A DNA stretch of 64,000 nucleotides from Mycolicibacterium litorale (GCA_002007745.1 CP019882.1:5518001-5582000); one strand, 5' to 3'. Counted from the stretch's first letter, positions 32,942 through 41,412 are shown. Made by a program: numbers and translations. The notes: a model not told the origin generated them from the letters alone.

Positions 32942-34393
32942 CTAGCCCTCCAGTTTCGAGCGCACACCTTCCTCGACCTTCTTGCCCAGATCGGGGTCGA
33001 CGTTGCGCCAGTAGTCGAAGACTCGCGACAGCACCGGCTCCTTGACGCCCTTTGAGACGTGCCCGATGATGTTGTGCGCCAGTCGGTCCCGCGCCTCATC
33101 GTCGAGGACTTCGCGCACCATGGTGCCGGCCTGGCCCCAGTCGTCGTCGTCCTCCCGCAGAACGTAGGCGGTGCGCACCATGTCACCGTCAGACGCCCAG
33201 TGCACCTCCGCCGCGCGCGCCGGATCGGCCTGCGGGCCACCCATGGAATTCGGTGCGTAGACGGGGTCGGTCACGTTGCGGATCCGCATCGCACCGTCCT
33301 TGGAGTAGCTGTGCACCTCCACCTTGGGCGTGTTGACCGGGATCTGCTTATAGTTCACTCCCAGGCGCGCACGGTGGGCGTCGCTGTAGGAGAAGCCGCG
33401 CGCCAACAGCATCTTGTCCGGACTCAACCCGGTTCCTGGGACGATGTTGTTGGGCTCGAACGCAGCCTGCTCGATCTCGGCGTGATAATCGGTGACGTTG
33501 CGGTTCAACGTCATTCGACCCACCTCGTGCAGCGGGTAGTCGCTGTGCGGCCACACCTTGGTCAGGTCGAACGGATTGAACCGGTAGGTCTTCGCCTCCT
33601 CGAACGGCATGATCTGCACGTGCAGCGTCCAGCTGGGGAGGTTGCCCGACTCGATCGAGTCGTAGAGGTCGCGCTGGTGGTAGTCGCCATCCTCACCAGC
33701 CAGCTGGTCGCCTTCCTCCTGGGTCAGGAAGTCGATGCCCTGGTCGGTCTTGAAGTGGTACTTCACCCAGAACAGTTCACCGGCGGCGTTGATCCAGCTG
33801 TAGGTGTGGCTGGAGTAGCCATTCATGTGCCGCCAGGACTTGGGAATGCCGCGATCTCCCATCAACCAGGTGACCTGGTGAGCGGATTCGGGTGACAACG
33901 TCCAGAAGTCCCACTGCATGTGGTGGTCGCGCAGGTTCGACGACTGCAGCCGCTTCTGCGAGCGGATGAAGTTCTGGAACTTCATCGGGTCGCGGATGAA
34001 GAACACCGGAGTGTTGTTGCCGACGAGGTCGAAGTTGCCCTCCGAGGTGTAGAACTTCAGTGCGAACCCGCGCGGGTCGCGCCAGGTGTCTGGGCTGCCG
34101 CGCTCCCCGGCGACGGTGGAGAAGCGGGCCACCATCTCGGTCTTGGCGCCGGGTTGGAGGAACGCCGCCCGGGTGAACCTGCTGACATCCTGGGTCACCT
34201 CGAACGACCCGAACGCTCCACCGCCCTTGGCGTGCGGCTGACGTTCCGGGATGCGCTCGCGGTTGAAGTTGGCCATCTGCTCGATCAGGTAGTGGTCCTG
34301 GAGCAGGATCGGCCCGTCGGGCCCGACGGTGAGGGAATGTTCGAAGCTAGGAACCGGCGCACCGGCGTCGGTGGTCGCGTACTTTTCGGTCAT
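32942..34393 (-). CDS. monofunctional haem catalase (clade 3, KatA-type)
   Basis: 483 residues from ATG 34393. Catalytic His lies in ERQPHAKGGGAFGSF, the essential Asn in FDLVGNNTPVFFIRD, and the proximal haem Tyr in ARGFSYSDAHRARLG (RxFSYxDxxxxRxG pattern, split here). Also TEMVARFSTVAGERGSPD and WRDPRGFALKFYT. Small-subunit length fits clade 3 enzymes. It dismutates hydrogen peroxide in the cytoplasm. No regulator of the Fur/OxyR type is adjacent, and the gene is probably monocistronic. Confidence 0.96.
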   Translation of the reverse strand: MTEKYATTDAGAPVPSFEHSLTVGPDGPILLQDHYLIEQMANFNRERIPERQPHAKGGGAFGSFEVTQDVSRFTRAAFLQPGAKTEMVARFSTVAGERGSPDTWRDPRGFALKFYTSEGNFDLVGNNTPVFFIRDPMKFQNFIRSQKRLQSSNLRDHHMQWDFWTLSPESAHQVTWLMGDRGIPKSWRHMNGYSSHTYSWINAAGELFWVKYHFKTDQGIDFLTQEEGDQLAGEDGDYHQRDLYDSIESGNLPSWTLHVQIMPFEEAKTYRFNPFDLTKVWPHSDYPLHEVGRMTLNRNVTDYHAEIEQAAFEPNNIVPGTGLSPDKMLLARGFSYSDAHRARLGVNYKQIPVNTPKVEVHSYSKDGAMRIRNVTDPVYAPNSMGGPQADPARAAEVHWASDGDMVRTAYVLREDDDDWGQAGTMVREVLDDEARDRLAHNIIGHVSKGVKEPVLSRVFDYWRNVDPDLGKKVEEGVRSKLEG

Positions 34394-34476
34394 CGTGTGT
34401 CCCCTATCTCAGGCGGGAGGCGCCTTCCGACGAGTCGGGTACCCACTACGGCCGCTTTTGCCCACAACGGCCGAAC

Positions 34477-34506
34477 GCCCAGCGCCCGGGGGTGGGAGCG
34501 CTGGGC
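34477..34506 (-). terminator. 9-bp stem hairpin downstream of the Pro-rich membrane protein gene
   Basis: GCCCAGCGC (34477-34485) and GCGCTGGGC (34498-34506) are exact complements with a 12-nt loop, 15 nt after the stop of the minus-strand gene at 34521 and before the catalase start. Suits an intrinsic terminator without a strong U-tract. Confidence 0.55.
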
Positions 34507-34520
34507 ATTCAGGGCCGGTA

Positions 34521-34946
34521 TTAGGGCCGGGGTGCCGGCGTTGCGCCGCTGCCCGGACCAGTGGCACCCGGGGGCGGGCCCATCGGTCCGAACCCGGAAC
34601 CCGGGCCCATCGGAGCCCACGCGCCGGGGCCGGGGCCGGGCATCATCGGGCCCGGCATCATCGGCGGTCCGCCGCGGTGATGGAATTCGGCGTTGCCGTG
34701 GTGACGCCACCCGCCTTCGCCACCGCTGTGGCGGCCCATGGCAAAGCCGGTGAAGAAGACGGCACCGGTGATGAACACGATGCCAGCCACGATCGCCACC
34801 CACGCGGCGACTTGGTAGAGCCGGCTCGGCCGAGCGCTTGGGGCGGGCTCGTAATAGACCGGCGGTGCCGGTGGTGGCGGCGGAGGGGGCAGGGTGGCGA
34901 CGGGTCCGGTCGCGGTCTCGTCGACACGTTCAGGTGATTCGGTCAT
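34521..34946 (-). CDS. proline-rich single-pass membrane protein
   Basis: 141 residues from ATG 34946; an in-frame extension to 35081 is unlike any protein and is rejected. Residues ~15-40 are Pro-rich (LPPPPPPPAPPVYYEP), then one membrane helix (VAAWVAIVAGIVFITGAVFF, residues ~54-73), then a His/Gly/Met/Pro-rich tail (HHRGGPPMMPGPMMPGPGPG). His and Met clusters could bind metal, but this is speculative. The order next to the DUF4185 gene resembles Rv3706c, annotated as Pro-rich (recall). Function unknown. Confidence 0.72.
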   Translation of the reverse strand: MTESPERVDETATGPVATLPPPPPPPAPPVYYEPAPSARPSRLYQVAAWVAIVAGIVFITGAVFFTGFAMGRHSGGEGGWRHHGNAEFHHRGGPPMMPGPMMPGPGPGAWAPMGPGSGFGPMGPPPGATGPGSGATPAPRP

Positions 34947-35090
34947 GAATCGATGATGCGAGCTGGGTACATAGCAGCGGATAGGTAGCACCTTTGAAAA
35001 GCCTATGAATGGTGACCCGCGCGGCGAACCAGTGCCCGATCCGCCGTTGCGGGCAGTTTTCCCGCGGGCGTTGGTGGGCATTAGGAGCCC

Positions 35091-35336
35091 ATGGACAATC
35101 TGGCGCGACTACGACACGCCGAGCAGCGGATCACCAAGGTTCAACGGCGTATCTGGCTGGCGCAGCTCCTGACGTGGCCGACGATCATCGCCGCGGCCGT
35201 GGTGTCGGTCGCCGCACTCATCTGGCTGCGTCAGCGCCGATCGGCCGGAGGCAGGCACGAAATGCCGGACCTGCCCGGCGCGCACGAGGCGGGTTCGGTC
35301 GATGGCCAGGCCGGCGGCGTCCCGGCTGCGCCGTGA
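35091..35336 (+). CDS. small single-pass membrane protein, unknown
   Basis: 81 residues from ATG 35091 with AGGAG 5-8 nt upstream. An amphipathic basic N-terminus (ARLRHAEQRITKVQRRIW) precedes one membrane segment (LTWPTIIAAAVVSVAALIWL), followed by a basic and then Gly/Ala/Pro-rich tail. No family recognised. It stands alone between divergent and convergent neighbours; a good ribosome site and plausible topology support it as a real gene. Confidence 0.58.
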   Translation: MDNLARLRHAEQRITKVQRRIWLAQLLTWPTIIAAAVVSVAALIWLRQRRSAGGRHEMPDLPGAHEAGSVDGQAGGVPAAP

Positions 35337-35357
35337 CGAGAGCTCCGCTCACCACGC

Positions 35358-36470
35358 TCACCAGGGCTTGAACGGGTTCACCGCGAACTGCAACACCCGG
35401 TAAGGCGCTCGGTCCCGAGGCCCGGTGTTCCACTGGCTGATGAACACGCGCACCTCGTCGAGCGTGGAACCCGGCGAGATGTACCCGCCGTAGGGCTGGG
35501 CCAGCTGGTTGTCGCCCGGCGGCGGCAGGTCGTCCGCCGGGGCAGGCCAGTCACCGGCCTGCACCACCGTCGTCACCGGGGCGGCACCCAGTCCGGTCGG
35601 GTCGTAAGCCACCCGCATCTCCATGTTTCCGGTGCTGGCATTGAAATAGGACAGCACCGGCTTGCCGTCGACCTGACGCAGGCTCATCTCACCGATCCGA
35701 TCGGGCCACAGCGGTGTCGGCGGCTTGTTCCATCCTGCACCCGCCGCCCATCCCTGCCAGCGCGACCGGTCGGTGAACGCCTCAGGGGTGGCGCGGTAGA
35801 GCACCACCGGTCCGGACCGGTCGAAGTTGTTGGCGACGATGTAGACCCACCCGGTCTGGGAGTCCGGCGTCGGGACCGGGTCGTAGTAGCCGCTGATCTG
35901 GGTCTGCCGACCGCCCGCGTAGGAGGCCGGGCGCTGCGAACCGGGAATCGTCTGCCAACCACCCTGTCCGGCAACCGCTTTCACCAAGCGCGAGGTTTGT
36001 GGCACGAGGTTCTTGGTGGTGGTCACCAACAGATAGTTCTGCCGGTTGATCTGCACCACCCCGGCGGGGAGCTGAGAGGCGCCGGTCGGCGCGGGGTCGG
36101 CCAGCAGCGGCTTGTCGACCCCGGTCACTCCGGTGTAGCGCACGCCGCCCGGATCGTCGACGGAGTCGCCGGCCACCCGCAGCGCCACCGGGGAGAACCA
36201 ACCGCCGAACCCGACCCCCTGACCGGCGAAGCTGTCGCCGCAGATCTGCAGCAGCTCGGTGGGGAATTCCATGAACTCGCACAGATCAGTGGCACCGATG
36301 CCGTAGTCGCGGGTGGGAGTACCGGTGCCCGCGACCGGTCCGATGCGCACCACCTGACCCGGTGCCAGCGGCGCCAGGATCGGGGCCGGCGCCGGATTCG
36401 GCGGGTCAGCGGCCGCACCCGGGGCCAGTACCAGCGCCGAGATCGACGAAATGGCGCAAACTACTCGCAC
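35358..36470 (-). CDS. secreted DUF4185 domain protein (Rv3707c-like)
   Basis: 370 residues from GTG 36470; an in-frame TTG at 36500 lies in a repeat structure. Signal peptide: VCAISSISALVLAPGAAADPP. The mature part resembles DUF4185 five-blade glycosidase-like domains: YGIGATDLCEFMEFPTELL, ICGDSFAGQGVGFGGWFSPVA, GWVYIVANNFDRSGPVVLYRA and YNFDAST-type YFNASTGNMEMRVAYD near the C-terminus. Related proteins are exported in mycobacteria and some act on arabinogalactan/D-arabinan, but activity here is not established. Same strand as ask-asd and 36 nt after asd, so perhaps cotranscribed. Confidence 0.75.
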   Translation of the reverse strand: MRVVCAISSISALVLAPGAAADPPNPAPAPILAPLAPGQVVRIGPVAGTGTPTRDYGIGATDLCEFMEFPTELLQICGDSFAGQGVGFGGWFSPVALRVAGDSVDDPGGVRYTGVTGVDKPLLADPAPTGASQLPAGVVQINRQNYLLVTTTKNLVPQTSRLVKAVAGQGGWQTIPGSQRPASYAGGRQTQISGYYDPVPTPDSQTGWVYIVANNFDRSGPVVLYRATPEAFTDRSRWQGWAAGAGWNKPPTPLWPDRIGEMSLRQVDGKPVLSYFNASTGNMEMRVAYDPTGLGAAPVTTVVQAGDWPAPADDLPPPGDNQLAQPYGGYISPGSTLDEVRVFISQWNTGPRDRAPYRVLQFAVNPFKPW

Positions 36471-36500
36471 GTTTGCGCCCAAACTGACGTTTCGGCGCAA
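36453..36500 (-). promoter_or_regulatory. three alternating complementary arms between asd and the DUF4185 gene
   Basis: On the plus strand GGCGCAAAC (36453-36461), GTTTGCGCC (36471-36479) and GGCGCAA (36494-36500) occur in series. The middle arm can pair with either neighbour, giving mutually exclusive hairpins in the minus-strand transcript; one of them would cover the GTG 36470 start. The segment 36477-36493 also resembles the outer end of the 54.3-kb inverted repeat (CGCCCAAACTGAC against CGCCCAAACCGAC). Could be an attenuator, terminator or dispersed repeat fragment. Confidence 0.45.
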
Positions 36501-36506
36501 CGGCGA

Positions 36507-37553
36507 TCAGAGCTCGGCGGCCAGCAGCTCGGCGATCTGAATGGTGTTGAGTGCCGCACCTTTTCGCAGGTTGTCACCGGAGAGGAACAGCGCAAGGCCA
36601 CGCCCGTCGGGCACGCCGGGATCCTGGCGGATCCGGCCGACCAGGGTGTCGTCCACGCCCGCGGCGGCCAGCGGTGTCGGCACGTCGACCAGCGTCACAC
36701 CCGGCGCGTCGGCGAGCAGCTCGCTGGCCCGGGCGGGCGAGATCGGCTGGGCGAATTCGGCATTGATCGACAGCGAGTGGCCGGTGAAGACCGGCACCCG
36801 CACGCACGTCCCGCTGACCGCGAGGTCCGGGATACCCAGGATTTTGCGACTCTCGTTGCGCAGCTTCTGGTCCTCGTCGGTCTCACCGGAACCGTCGTCG
36901 ACCAGCGAACCGGCCAGCGGAACCACATTGAAGGCAATGGGCGCGACGTATTTGACCGGTGCGGGGAATTCCAGCGCCGACCCGTCGTGCACCAGTTCCT
37001 CGGCACCGGAGATCACCGCACGGGCCTGGCTGGCGAGTTCCTCGACACCGGCCAGTCCGCTACCGGACACCGCCTGGTAGGTCGAGGCGATCATCCGCAC
37101 CAGCTGCGCCTCGTCGTGGAGCACCTTGAGCACCGGCATCGCGGCCATGGTGGTGCAGTTCGGGTTGGCGATGATGCCCTTGGGAAGGGATCGAGCTCGA
37201 TTCGCGACGTCTCTGTGAAAGTTGACCTCGGACACCACCAACGGAACGTCGGGGTCCTTTCGCCACGCCGAGGAGTTGTCGATCACGACCACCCCGGCCT
37301 CGGCGAACCGCGGCGCCTGCACCCGCGACATGGTCGCACCGGCGGAGAACAGCGCGATGTCCAGGCCCGACGGGTCGGCGGTCGCGGCGTCCTCGACCTC
37401 GATCTCCTGGCCGCGGAACGGCAGCTTCTTGCCCGCCGAACGCGCCGAGGCGAAGAACCGCACGCTGGTGACCGGGAAGTTCCGCTCTTCCAGCAGGGTG
37501 CGCATCACCTGGCCGACCTGTCCGGTGGCGCCCACTACGCCGATGTTGACCAT
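36507..37553 (-). CDS. asd: aspartate-semialdehyde dehydrogenase
   Basis: 348 residues from ATG 37553. NADP-binding VGATGQVGQVMRTLLEER at the N-terminus, active-site Cys in GIIANPNCTTMAAMPVL near residue 130, then STYQAVSGSGLAGVEEL and the catalytic His in VPVFTGHSLSINAEF. It reduces aspartyl-4-phosphate to aspartate-semialdehyde, the branch point to Lys/DAP, Thr and Met. Directly downstream of ask with a 2-nt gap, forming the standard mycobacterial ask-asd operon (Rv3709c-Rv3708c order by recall). Confidence 0.97.
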   Translation of the reverse strand: MVNIGVVGATGQVGQVMRTLLEERNFPVTSVRFFASARSAGKKLPFRGQEIEVEDAATADPSGLDIALFSAGATMSRVQAPRFAEAGVVVIDNSSAWRKDPDVPLVVSEVNFHRDVANRARSLPKGIIANPNCTTMAAMPVLKVLHDEAQLVRMIASTYQAVSGSGLAGVEELASQARAVISGAEELVHDGSALEFPAPVKYVAPIAFNVVPLAGSLVDDGSGETDEDQKLRNESRKILGIPDLAVSGTCVRVPVFTGHSLSINAEFAQPISPARASELLADAPGVTLVDVPTPLAAAGVDDTLVGRIRQDPGVPDGRGLALFLSGDNLRKGAALNTIQIAELLAAEL

Positions 37554-37555
37554 GA

Positions 37556-38074
37556 CTACCGTCCTGTTCCCGCGTACACGACGGCCTCTTCGTCACCGCC
37601 GAGGGCGAATGCCTCGTGCAGTGCGGCGACGGCCTTGTCGAGTTCAGAATCCTTGACCAGGACCGAGATGCGGATCTCCGAGGTCGAGATGAGTTCGATG
37701 TTGACCCCGACCCGGGCCAGCGCCTCGCAGAATGTCGCGGTCACCCCGGGATGGCTGCGCATGCCCGCGCCGACCAGCGACACCTTGCCGATGTGGTCGT
37801 CGTAGAGCACCTTGGTGAAACCGATCTCGCTCTGCAACGCCGTGAGCTTCTCCACGGCGGTCGGCCCGAGATCGCGCGGACAGGTGAAGGTGATGTCGGT
37901 CTTGCCGTCCTCGACCTTGGAGATGTTCTGCAACACCATGTCGATGTTGACGTCGGCATCGGCGACGGCACGGAACACCTTCGCCGCGAAGCCCGGTACG
38001 TCCGGCAGACCGACAACGGTGACCTTGGCCTCGCTGCGGTCGTGGGCAACTCCGGTCAGGATGGCGTCTTCCAT
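37556..38074 (-). CDS. aspartokinase beta subunit from an internal start
   Basis: ATG 38074 is codon 250 of ask and would give a 172-residue protein made only of the ACT regulatory domains (MEDAILTGVAHDRSEAKV onward). GAGGA lies about 7 nt upstream. In corynebacteria and mycobacteria the alpha2-beta2 aspartokinase is made from such overlapping in-frame starts, with a beta subunit of about this length. Position and ribosome site are seen; expression here is inferred from that family knowledge. Confidence 0.72.
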   Translation of the reverse strand: MEDAILTGVAHDRSEAKVTVVGLPDVPGFAAKVFRAVADADVNIDMVLQNISKVEDGKTDITFTCPRDLGPTAVEKLTALQSEIGFTKVLYDDHIGKVSLVGAGMRSHPGVTATFCEALARVGVNIELISTSEIRISVLVKDSELDKAVAALHEAFALGGDEEAVVYAGTGR

Positions 38075-38821
38075 GGGGATGTCCTCGATAGATCCGGTGA
38101 CGATCGTGCCGGGCTTGTCGGAGTACGACGACCGGACATGAATCGGAACGTTGTAACGGCGGGCGTATTCCACGCAGCGAAGCATGAGCACCTTGGCCCC
38201 GCAGGCCGCCATCTCGAGCATCTCCTCGAAGCTGACGGTGTCCAGTCGGTGCGCGTTGGGCACGATGCGCGGGTCGGCGGTGAAGATCCCGTCGACGTCG
38301 GTGTAGATCTCGCACACGTCGGCGTGCAGAGCGGCGGCCAGCGCCACGGCGGTGGTGTCCGAGCCGCCCCGGCCCAGTGTGGTGACATCCTTGCTGTCCT
38401 GGCTGACGCCCTGGAAGCCGGCCACCAGCACGATCTGGCCCTCGTCGAGCGCCGACCGCAACCGGGTGGGCGTGACGTCGATGATCTTGGCGTTGCCGTG
38501 GGTGCCGGTGGTGATCACCCCGGCCTGTGAGCCGGTGAACGAGCGGGCCTGGGCGCCGAGGGACTCGATGGCCATCGCGACCAGCGCGTTGGAGATGCGT
38601 TCACCGGCGGTCAGCAGCATGTCCAGCTCGCGGGGCGGCGGCGCCGGGCAGACCTGGCGGGCCAGGTCCAACAGCTCGTCGGTGGTGTCACCCATGGCCG
38701 AGACCACCACGACGACGTCGTTGCCGGCTTTCTTGGTTTCGACGATGCGCTCGGCGACGCGCCGGATCCGGTCGGCGTCGGCCACCGAGGATCCGCCGTA
38801 CTTCTGCACGACGAGCGCCAC
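37556..38821 (-). CDS. ask: aspartokinase, alpha subunit/full-length
   Basis: 421 residues from ATG 38821. Kinase domain begins LVVQKYGGSSVADADRI, with VAGFQGVSQD and TLGRGGSDTTAVALAAAL, then EIYTDVDGIFTADPRIV. Two ACT domains follow from about residue 265 (VTVVGLPDVPGFAAKVF and VSLVGAGMRSHPGVTATF). It phosphorylates aspartate, the first step to Lys, Thr, Met and DAP; feedback by Lys/Thr is expected through the ACT domains. A nested start for the beta subunit lies in the same frame. Confidence 0.97.
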   Translation of the reverse strand: MALVVQKYGGSSVADADRIRRVAERIVETKKAGNDVVVVVSAMGDTTDELLDLARQVCPAPPPRELDMLLTAGERISNALVAMAIESLGAQARSFTGSQAGVITTGTHGNAKIIDVTPTRLRSALDEGQIVLVAGFQGVSQDSKDVTTLGRGGSDTTAVALAAALHADVCEIYTDVDGIFTADPRIVPNAHRLDTVSFEEMLEMAACGAKVLMLRCVEYARRYNVPIHVRSSYSDKPGTIVTGSIEDIPMEDAILTGVAHDRSEAKVTVVGLPDVPGFAAKVFRAVADADVNIDMVLQNISKVEDGKTDITFTCPRDLGPTAVEKLTALQSEIGFTKVLYDDHIGKVSLVGAGMRSHPGVTATFCEALARVGVNIELISTSEIRISVLVKDSELDKAVAALHEAFALGGDEEAVVYAGTGR

Positions 38822-38914
38822 TGTCTGCCCTTTCGGAATGCGGGAGGTCGGCTCTAAGGATAAAGGGTCCGCGCACCTGCTTTTGTCCCCGAGATCGGCG
38901 GTAACGTCCCAGCG

Positions 38915-39520
38915 GTGTCAGACCAACCCGCCGACCGTCACGCCGACACCCGAGTACCGATCCACCCGCCGATCGCGGCGCGGTGGAGTCCCCGGGCCTT
39001 CGACCCTGACGCGATCGTCACCGACGACCAGTTGATCGCCCTGGTGGAGGCCGCGCGCTGGGCCGCGACCTGGGGCGGCCGGCAGCCGGTGCGGTTCGTG
39101 GTCGCCCAGCGAGGCAGTCCCACATTCGCCACGCTGGCCGGGCTGCTGCGCCGGGGGAACGGCTACGCCCACGCCGCCGGGGCGCTGATCCTGGTCTGCG
39201 CCGACGCCGGCGAGGACGACCGCACGGCGCTGTACTCGTCGTTCGACGCGGGCGCCGCAGTGGCCAACCTGTCGGTCGAGGCGGTGACCCGTGGGCTGAT
39301 CGTGCATCCGATGGCCGGTTTCGACGTCGAGGGCGCCCGCGCCGCGTTCGATCTCCCCGACGGGGTCAATCCGCTCGTCATGGTCGCGGTGGGAGCGTTG
39401 GGCGACTACGCGGACCTGGCGCCGGACATCAGCGAGCGCGACACCCGTCCGCGGGCGCGACTCCCGCTGGAGCAGGTGGTGCTCAACTGGTCAGGAACAG
39501 GCTTTCCGCAGCTGGGCTAG
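38915..39520 (+). CDS. nitroreductase family protein
   Basis: 201 residues from GTG 38915. The N-terminus has the FMN-binding pattern IHPPIAARWSPRAFDPDAIV, and LVEAARWAATWGGRQPVRFVV is the helix/strand pair that contacts the flavin phosphate. GAAVANLSVEAVTRGLIVHPM and VAVGALGDYADL follow as in the NAD(P)H nitroreductase fold. Substrate unknown; these flavoenzymes reduce nitroaromatics, quinones or enones. Its 3' end overlaps the convergent small membrane gene by 30 nt. Confidence 0.85.
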   Translation: MSDQPADRHADTRVPIHPPIAARWSPRAFDPDAIVTDDQLIALVEAARWAATWGGRQPVRFVVAQRGSPTFATLAGLLRRGNGYAHAAGALILVCADAGEDDRTALYSSFDAGAAVANLSVEAVTRGLIVHPMAGFDVEGARAAFDLPDGVNPLVMVAVGALGDYADLAPDISERDTRPRARLPLEQVVLNWSGTGFPQLG

Positions 39521-39934
39521 CTGGTCGCTGATGCGCGCGTTGAGCAGTCCCATCTCGAAGACCGCCGGCGGTGCGGGCGCGCCCGGGGCGCGGGCTTGGG
39601 TCTGGGCACGCACCTGCGGCAACGAACTGACGAACTGATTGGCCAGCTGGGCCAGCTCGGTCGCCTGCTGCGCCAGTGCCGGGTCGGTGACCTTCTGGGC
39701 GCGCTCGGCCAGACCGTCGGCCCATTGCTGGTAGAGGGCGTCCTCGGCGACGGTCGGCGGCCCCTCCCCGCCCTTGGCATCGACCAGCGCCGCTTGTGAC
39801 TTGCTGAAGTCCAGGATGTCGATCACCGGCTTGCACTTCTCCGAAGGCCCGTCGAACCAGGTGGCCCACACGGCGACGCCGACCGCGACGACCAGCATCG
39901 TGATGGTGAAGACCCAGCGTGGTCGTCGGCGCAT
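39491..39934 (-). CDS. membrane-anchored hypothetical protein
   Basis: 147 residues from ATG 39934. A basic start (RRRPRWVF) precedes one membrane segment (TITMLVVAVGVAVWATW, residues ~9-26). The exported part is helical (ALVDAKGGEG, LAERAQKVTDPALAQQATEL) with two Cys (EKCKPVID and RKACS at the end) that could form a disulfide. No family recognised. The in-frame extension to 40009 runs into the amtB promoter and is rejected. Stop overlaps the nitroreductase end. Confidence 0.68.
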   Translation of the reverse strand: MRRRPRWVFTITMLVVAVGVAVWATWFDGPSEKCKPVIDILDFSKSQAALVDAKGGEGPPTVAEDALYQQWADGLAERAQKVTDPALAQQATELAQLANQFVSSLPQVRAQTQARAPGAPAPPAVFEMGLLNARISDQLAQLRKACS

Positions 39935-39991
39935 GGTCAGCCAGCGTAGCCGGGTGCCAACGTTTAACCCGCCGGCAACACCACGCGGCTG

Positions 39992-40027
39992 TCTACGTAA
40001 CAGAAACATCGTTCACTGCCGGTGAAC
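39992..40027 (+). promoter_or_regulatory. candidate GlnR box upstream of the ammonium transporter
   Basis: Two AC-n9-AC elements lie in series: TCTAC-n6-GAAAC at 39992-40007 and TTCAC-n6-TGAAC at 40012-40027, the second forming the symmetric GTTCAC-n5-GTGAAC. The actinobacterial nitrogen regulator GlnR binds paired sites of the type GTnAC-n6-GaAAC. Spacing between the two sites here is a little short (4 nt rather than about 6). Located 40-75 nt before amtB, as expected for nitrogen control. Confidence 0.5.
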
Positions 40028-40066
40028 GGCCCAACGGGAACGGGCCGCCCACCCGCAGGAGATTAG

Positions 40067-41320
40067 ATGGATACAGGGACCACAGCATTCATGCTGTGTT
40101 GCATCATCGGGCTGACGATGATGATCCCGGGCCTGGCGCTGTTCTACGGCGGCATGGTTTCGGTCAAGAGCTCGACCAACATGATGATGATGACGTTCGG
40201 CGCCGTGGCCGTCGTCGGAGTGCTCTGGGTGCTGTTCGGCTTCTCCATGACATTCGGTACCTCCTACGGCGGCTTCGTGGGCAGCTTCACCGAATTCCTG
40301 GGCATGAAGAACCTGTTGGAGTCGCAGACCACGATCTCCGGTCTGCCGGTCAGCTTGTTCGCGTTGTTCCAGGCGTTGTTCGCCGCGATCACCGTGGCGC
40401 TGGTCTCCGGCGCCGCGGCCGACCGGATGAAGTTCGCCGCGTGGATGGTGTTCGCGACCGTCTGGGCGGTGCTGGTCTACTTCCCCGTCGCGCACTGGGT
40501 CTTCGCCTTCGACGGCGTCGTCACCCCCGACTCGGTCGGTGGCTGGATTGCCAACAGCCTCAAGGCAGTCGACTTCGCCGGTGGTACCGCGGTGCACATC
40601 AACGCCGGCGCCGCCGCGCTGGCGGTGGCCATCGTGCTCGGCAAGGGCGCCAGCTGGGGCAAGCTGCGCAAGCCGCACAACGTCCCGCTGACCCTGCTCG
40701 GCGCGGGCCTGCTGTGGGCCGGCTGGTACGCCTTCAACGGCGGATCCGCACTGGCCGCGGGCAACTCGGCGGCCATCGTCATGGTCACCACGTTCGTCGC
40801 CACCTGCGCCGCCACGCTGGCCTGGCTGGCGGTGGAGAAGATCAAGGACGGCCACGTCACCGGTGTCGGTGCCGCAGCGGGCGCCATCACCGGCCTGGTC
40901 GCGATCACCCCGGCCTGTGGTTCGGTGACGCCGGTCGGCGCGATCATCCTCGGTCTCGTCGCGGGCGCCATCTGTCCCTACGCCGTAGGCCTCAAGGAGA
41001 AGTTCGGCTACGACGATTCGCTCGACGTCGTCGGCGTGCACCTGGTCGGTGGCGTCATCGGCACCCTGCTGATCGGCTTCCTGGCCAGCGACACCATGCC
41101 GAACAAGGTCAACGGCCTGTTCTACGGTGGCGGCTTCGACCAGCTGTGGCGGCAGGCGGTCGCTGCCGGTGCCGTGATGGTCTACTCGTTCGCCATCGCC
41201 TTCATCATCGCGTTCGCGATCAAGAAGACCATGGGCATCCGTATCTCCCCCGAAGAAGAGGAGAAGGGCATCGACGCCCACGTGCACCGCGACCTGGCGT
41301 ACGAGCTCGAGTACGCCTGA
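40067..41320 (+). CDS. amtB: ammonium (or methylammonium) transporter, Amt family
   Basis: 417 residues from ATG 40067 with AGGAG 6 nt upstream. Eleven hydrophobic segments. The N-terminal GLALFYGGMVSVKSSTNMMMM and the family signature DFAGGTAVHINAGAAAL contain the first pore His; the second is in DVVGVHLVGGVIGTLLIG. Phe/Trp gate residues are present. Amt proteins conduct ammonium, and methylammonium, across the membrane. Not followed by glnK/glnD; instead the next genes are a type III glutamine synthetase and glutamate-synthase parts. Probably not the housekeeping amt locus. Confidence 0.95.
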   Translation: MDTGTTAFMLCCIIGLTMMIPGLALFYGGMVSVKSSTNMMMMTFGAVAVVGVLWVLFGFSMTFGTSYGGFVGSFTEFLGMKNLLESQTTISGLPVSLFALFQALFAAITVALVSGAAADRMKFAAWMVFATVWAVLVYFPVAHWVFAFDGVVTPDSVGGWIANSLKAVDFAGGTAVHINAGAAALAVAIVLGKGASWGKLRKPHNVPLTLLGAGLLWAGWYAFNGGSALAAGNSAAIVMVTTFVATCAATLAWLAVEKIKDGHVTGVGAAAGAITGLVAITPACGSVTPVGAIILGLVAGAICPYAVGLKEKFGYDDSLDVVGVHLVGGVIGTLLIGFLASDTMPNKVNGLFYGGGFDQLWRQAVAAGAVMVYSFAIAFIIAFAIKKTMGIRISPEEEEKGIDAHVHRDLAYELEYA

Positions 41321-41412
41321 GGACCCGAGCCGGGCGCGTCTCCTTCACCCAGCGCGCCCGGCTCGACCCTCCACCCTCTCCACACACATCACGAAAGAGC
41401 CTGTCAGAGAAC

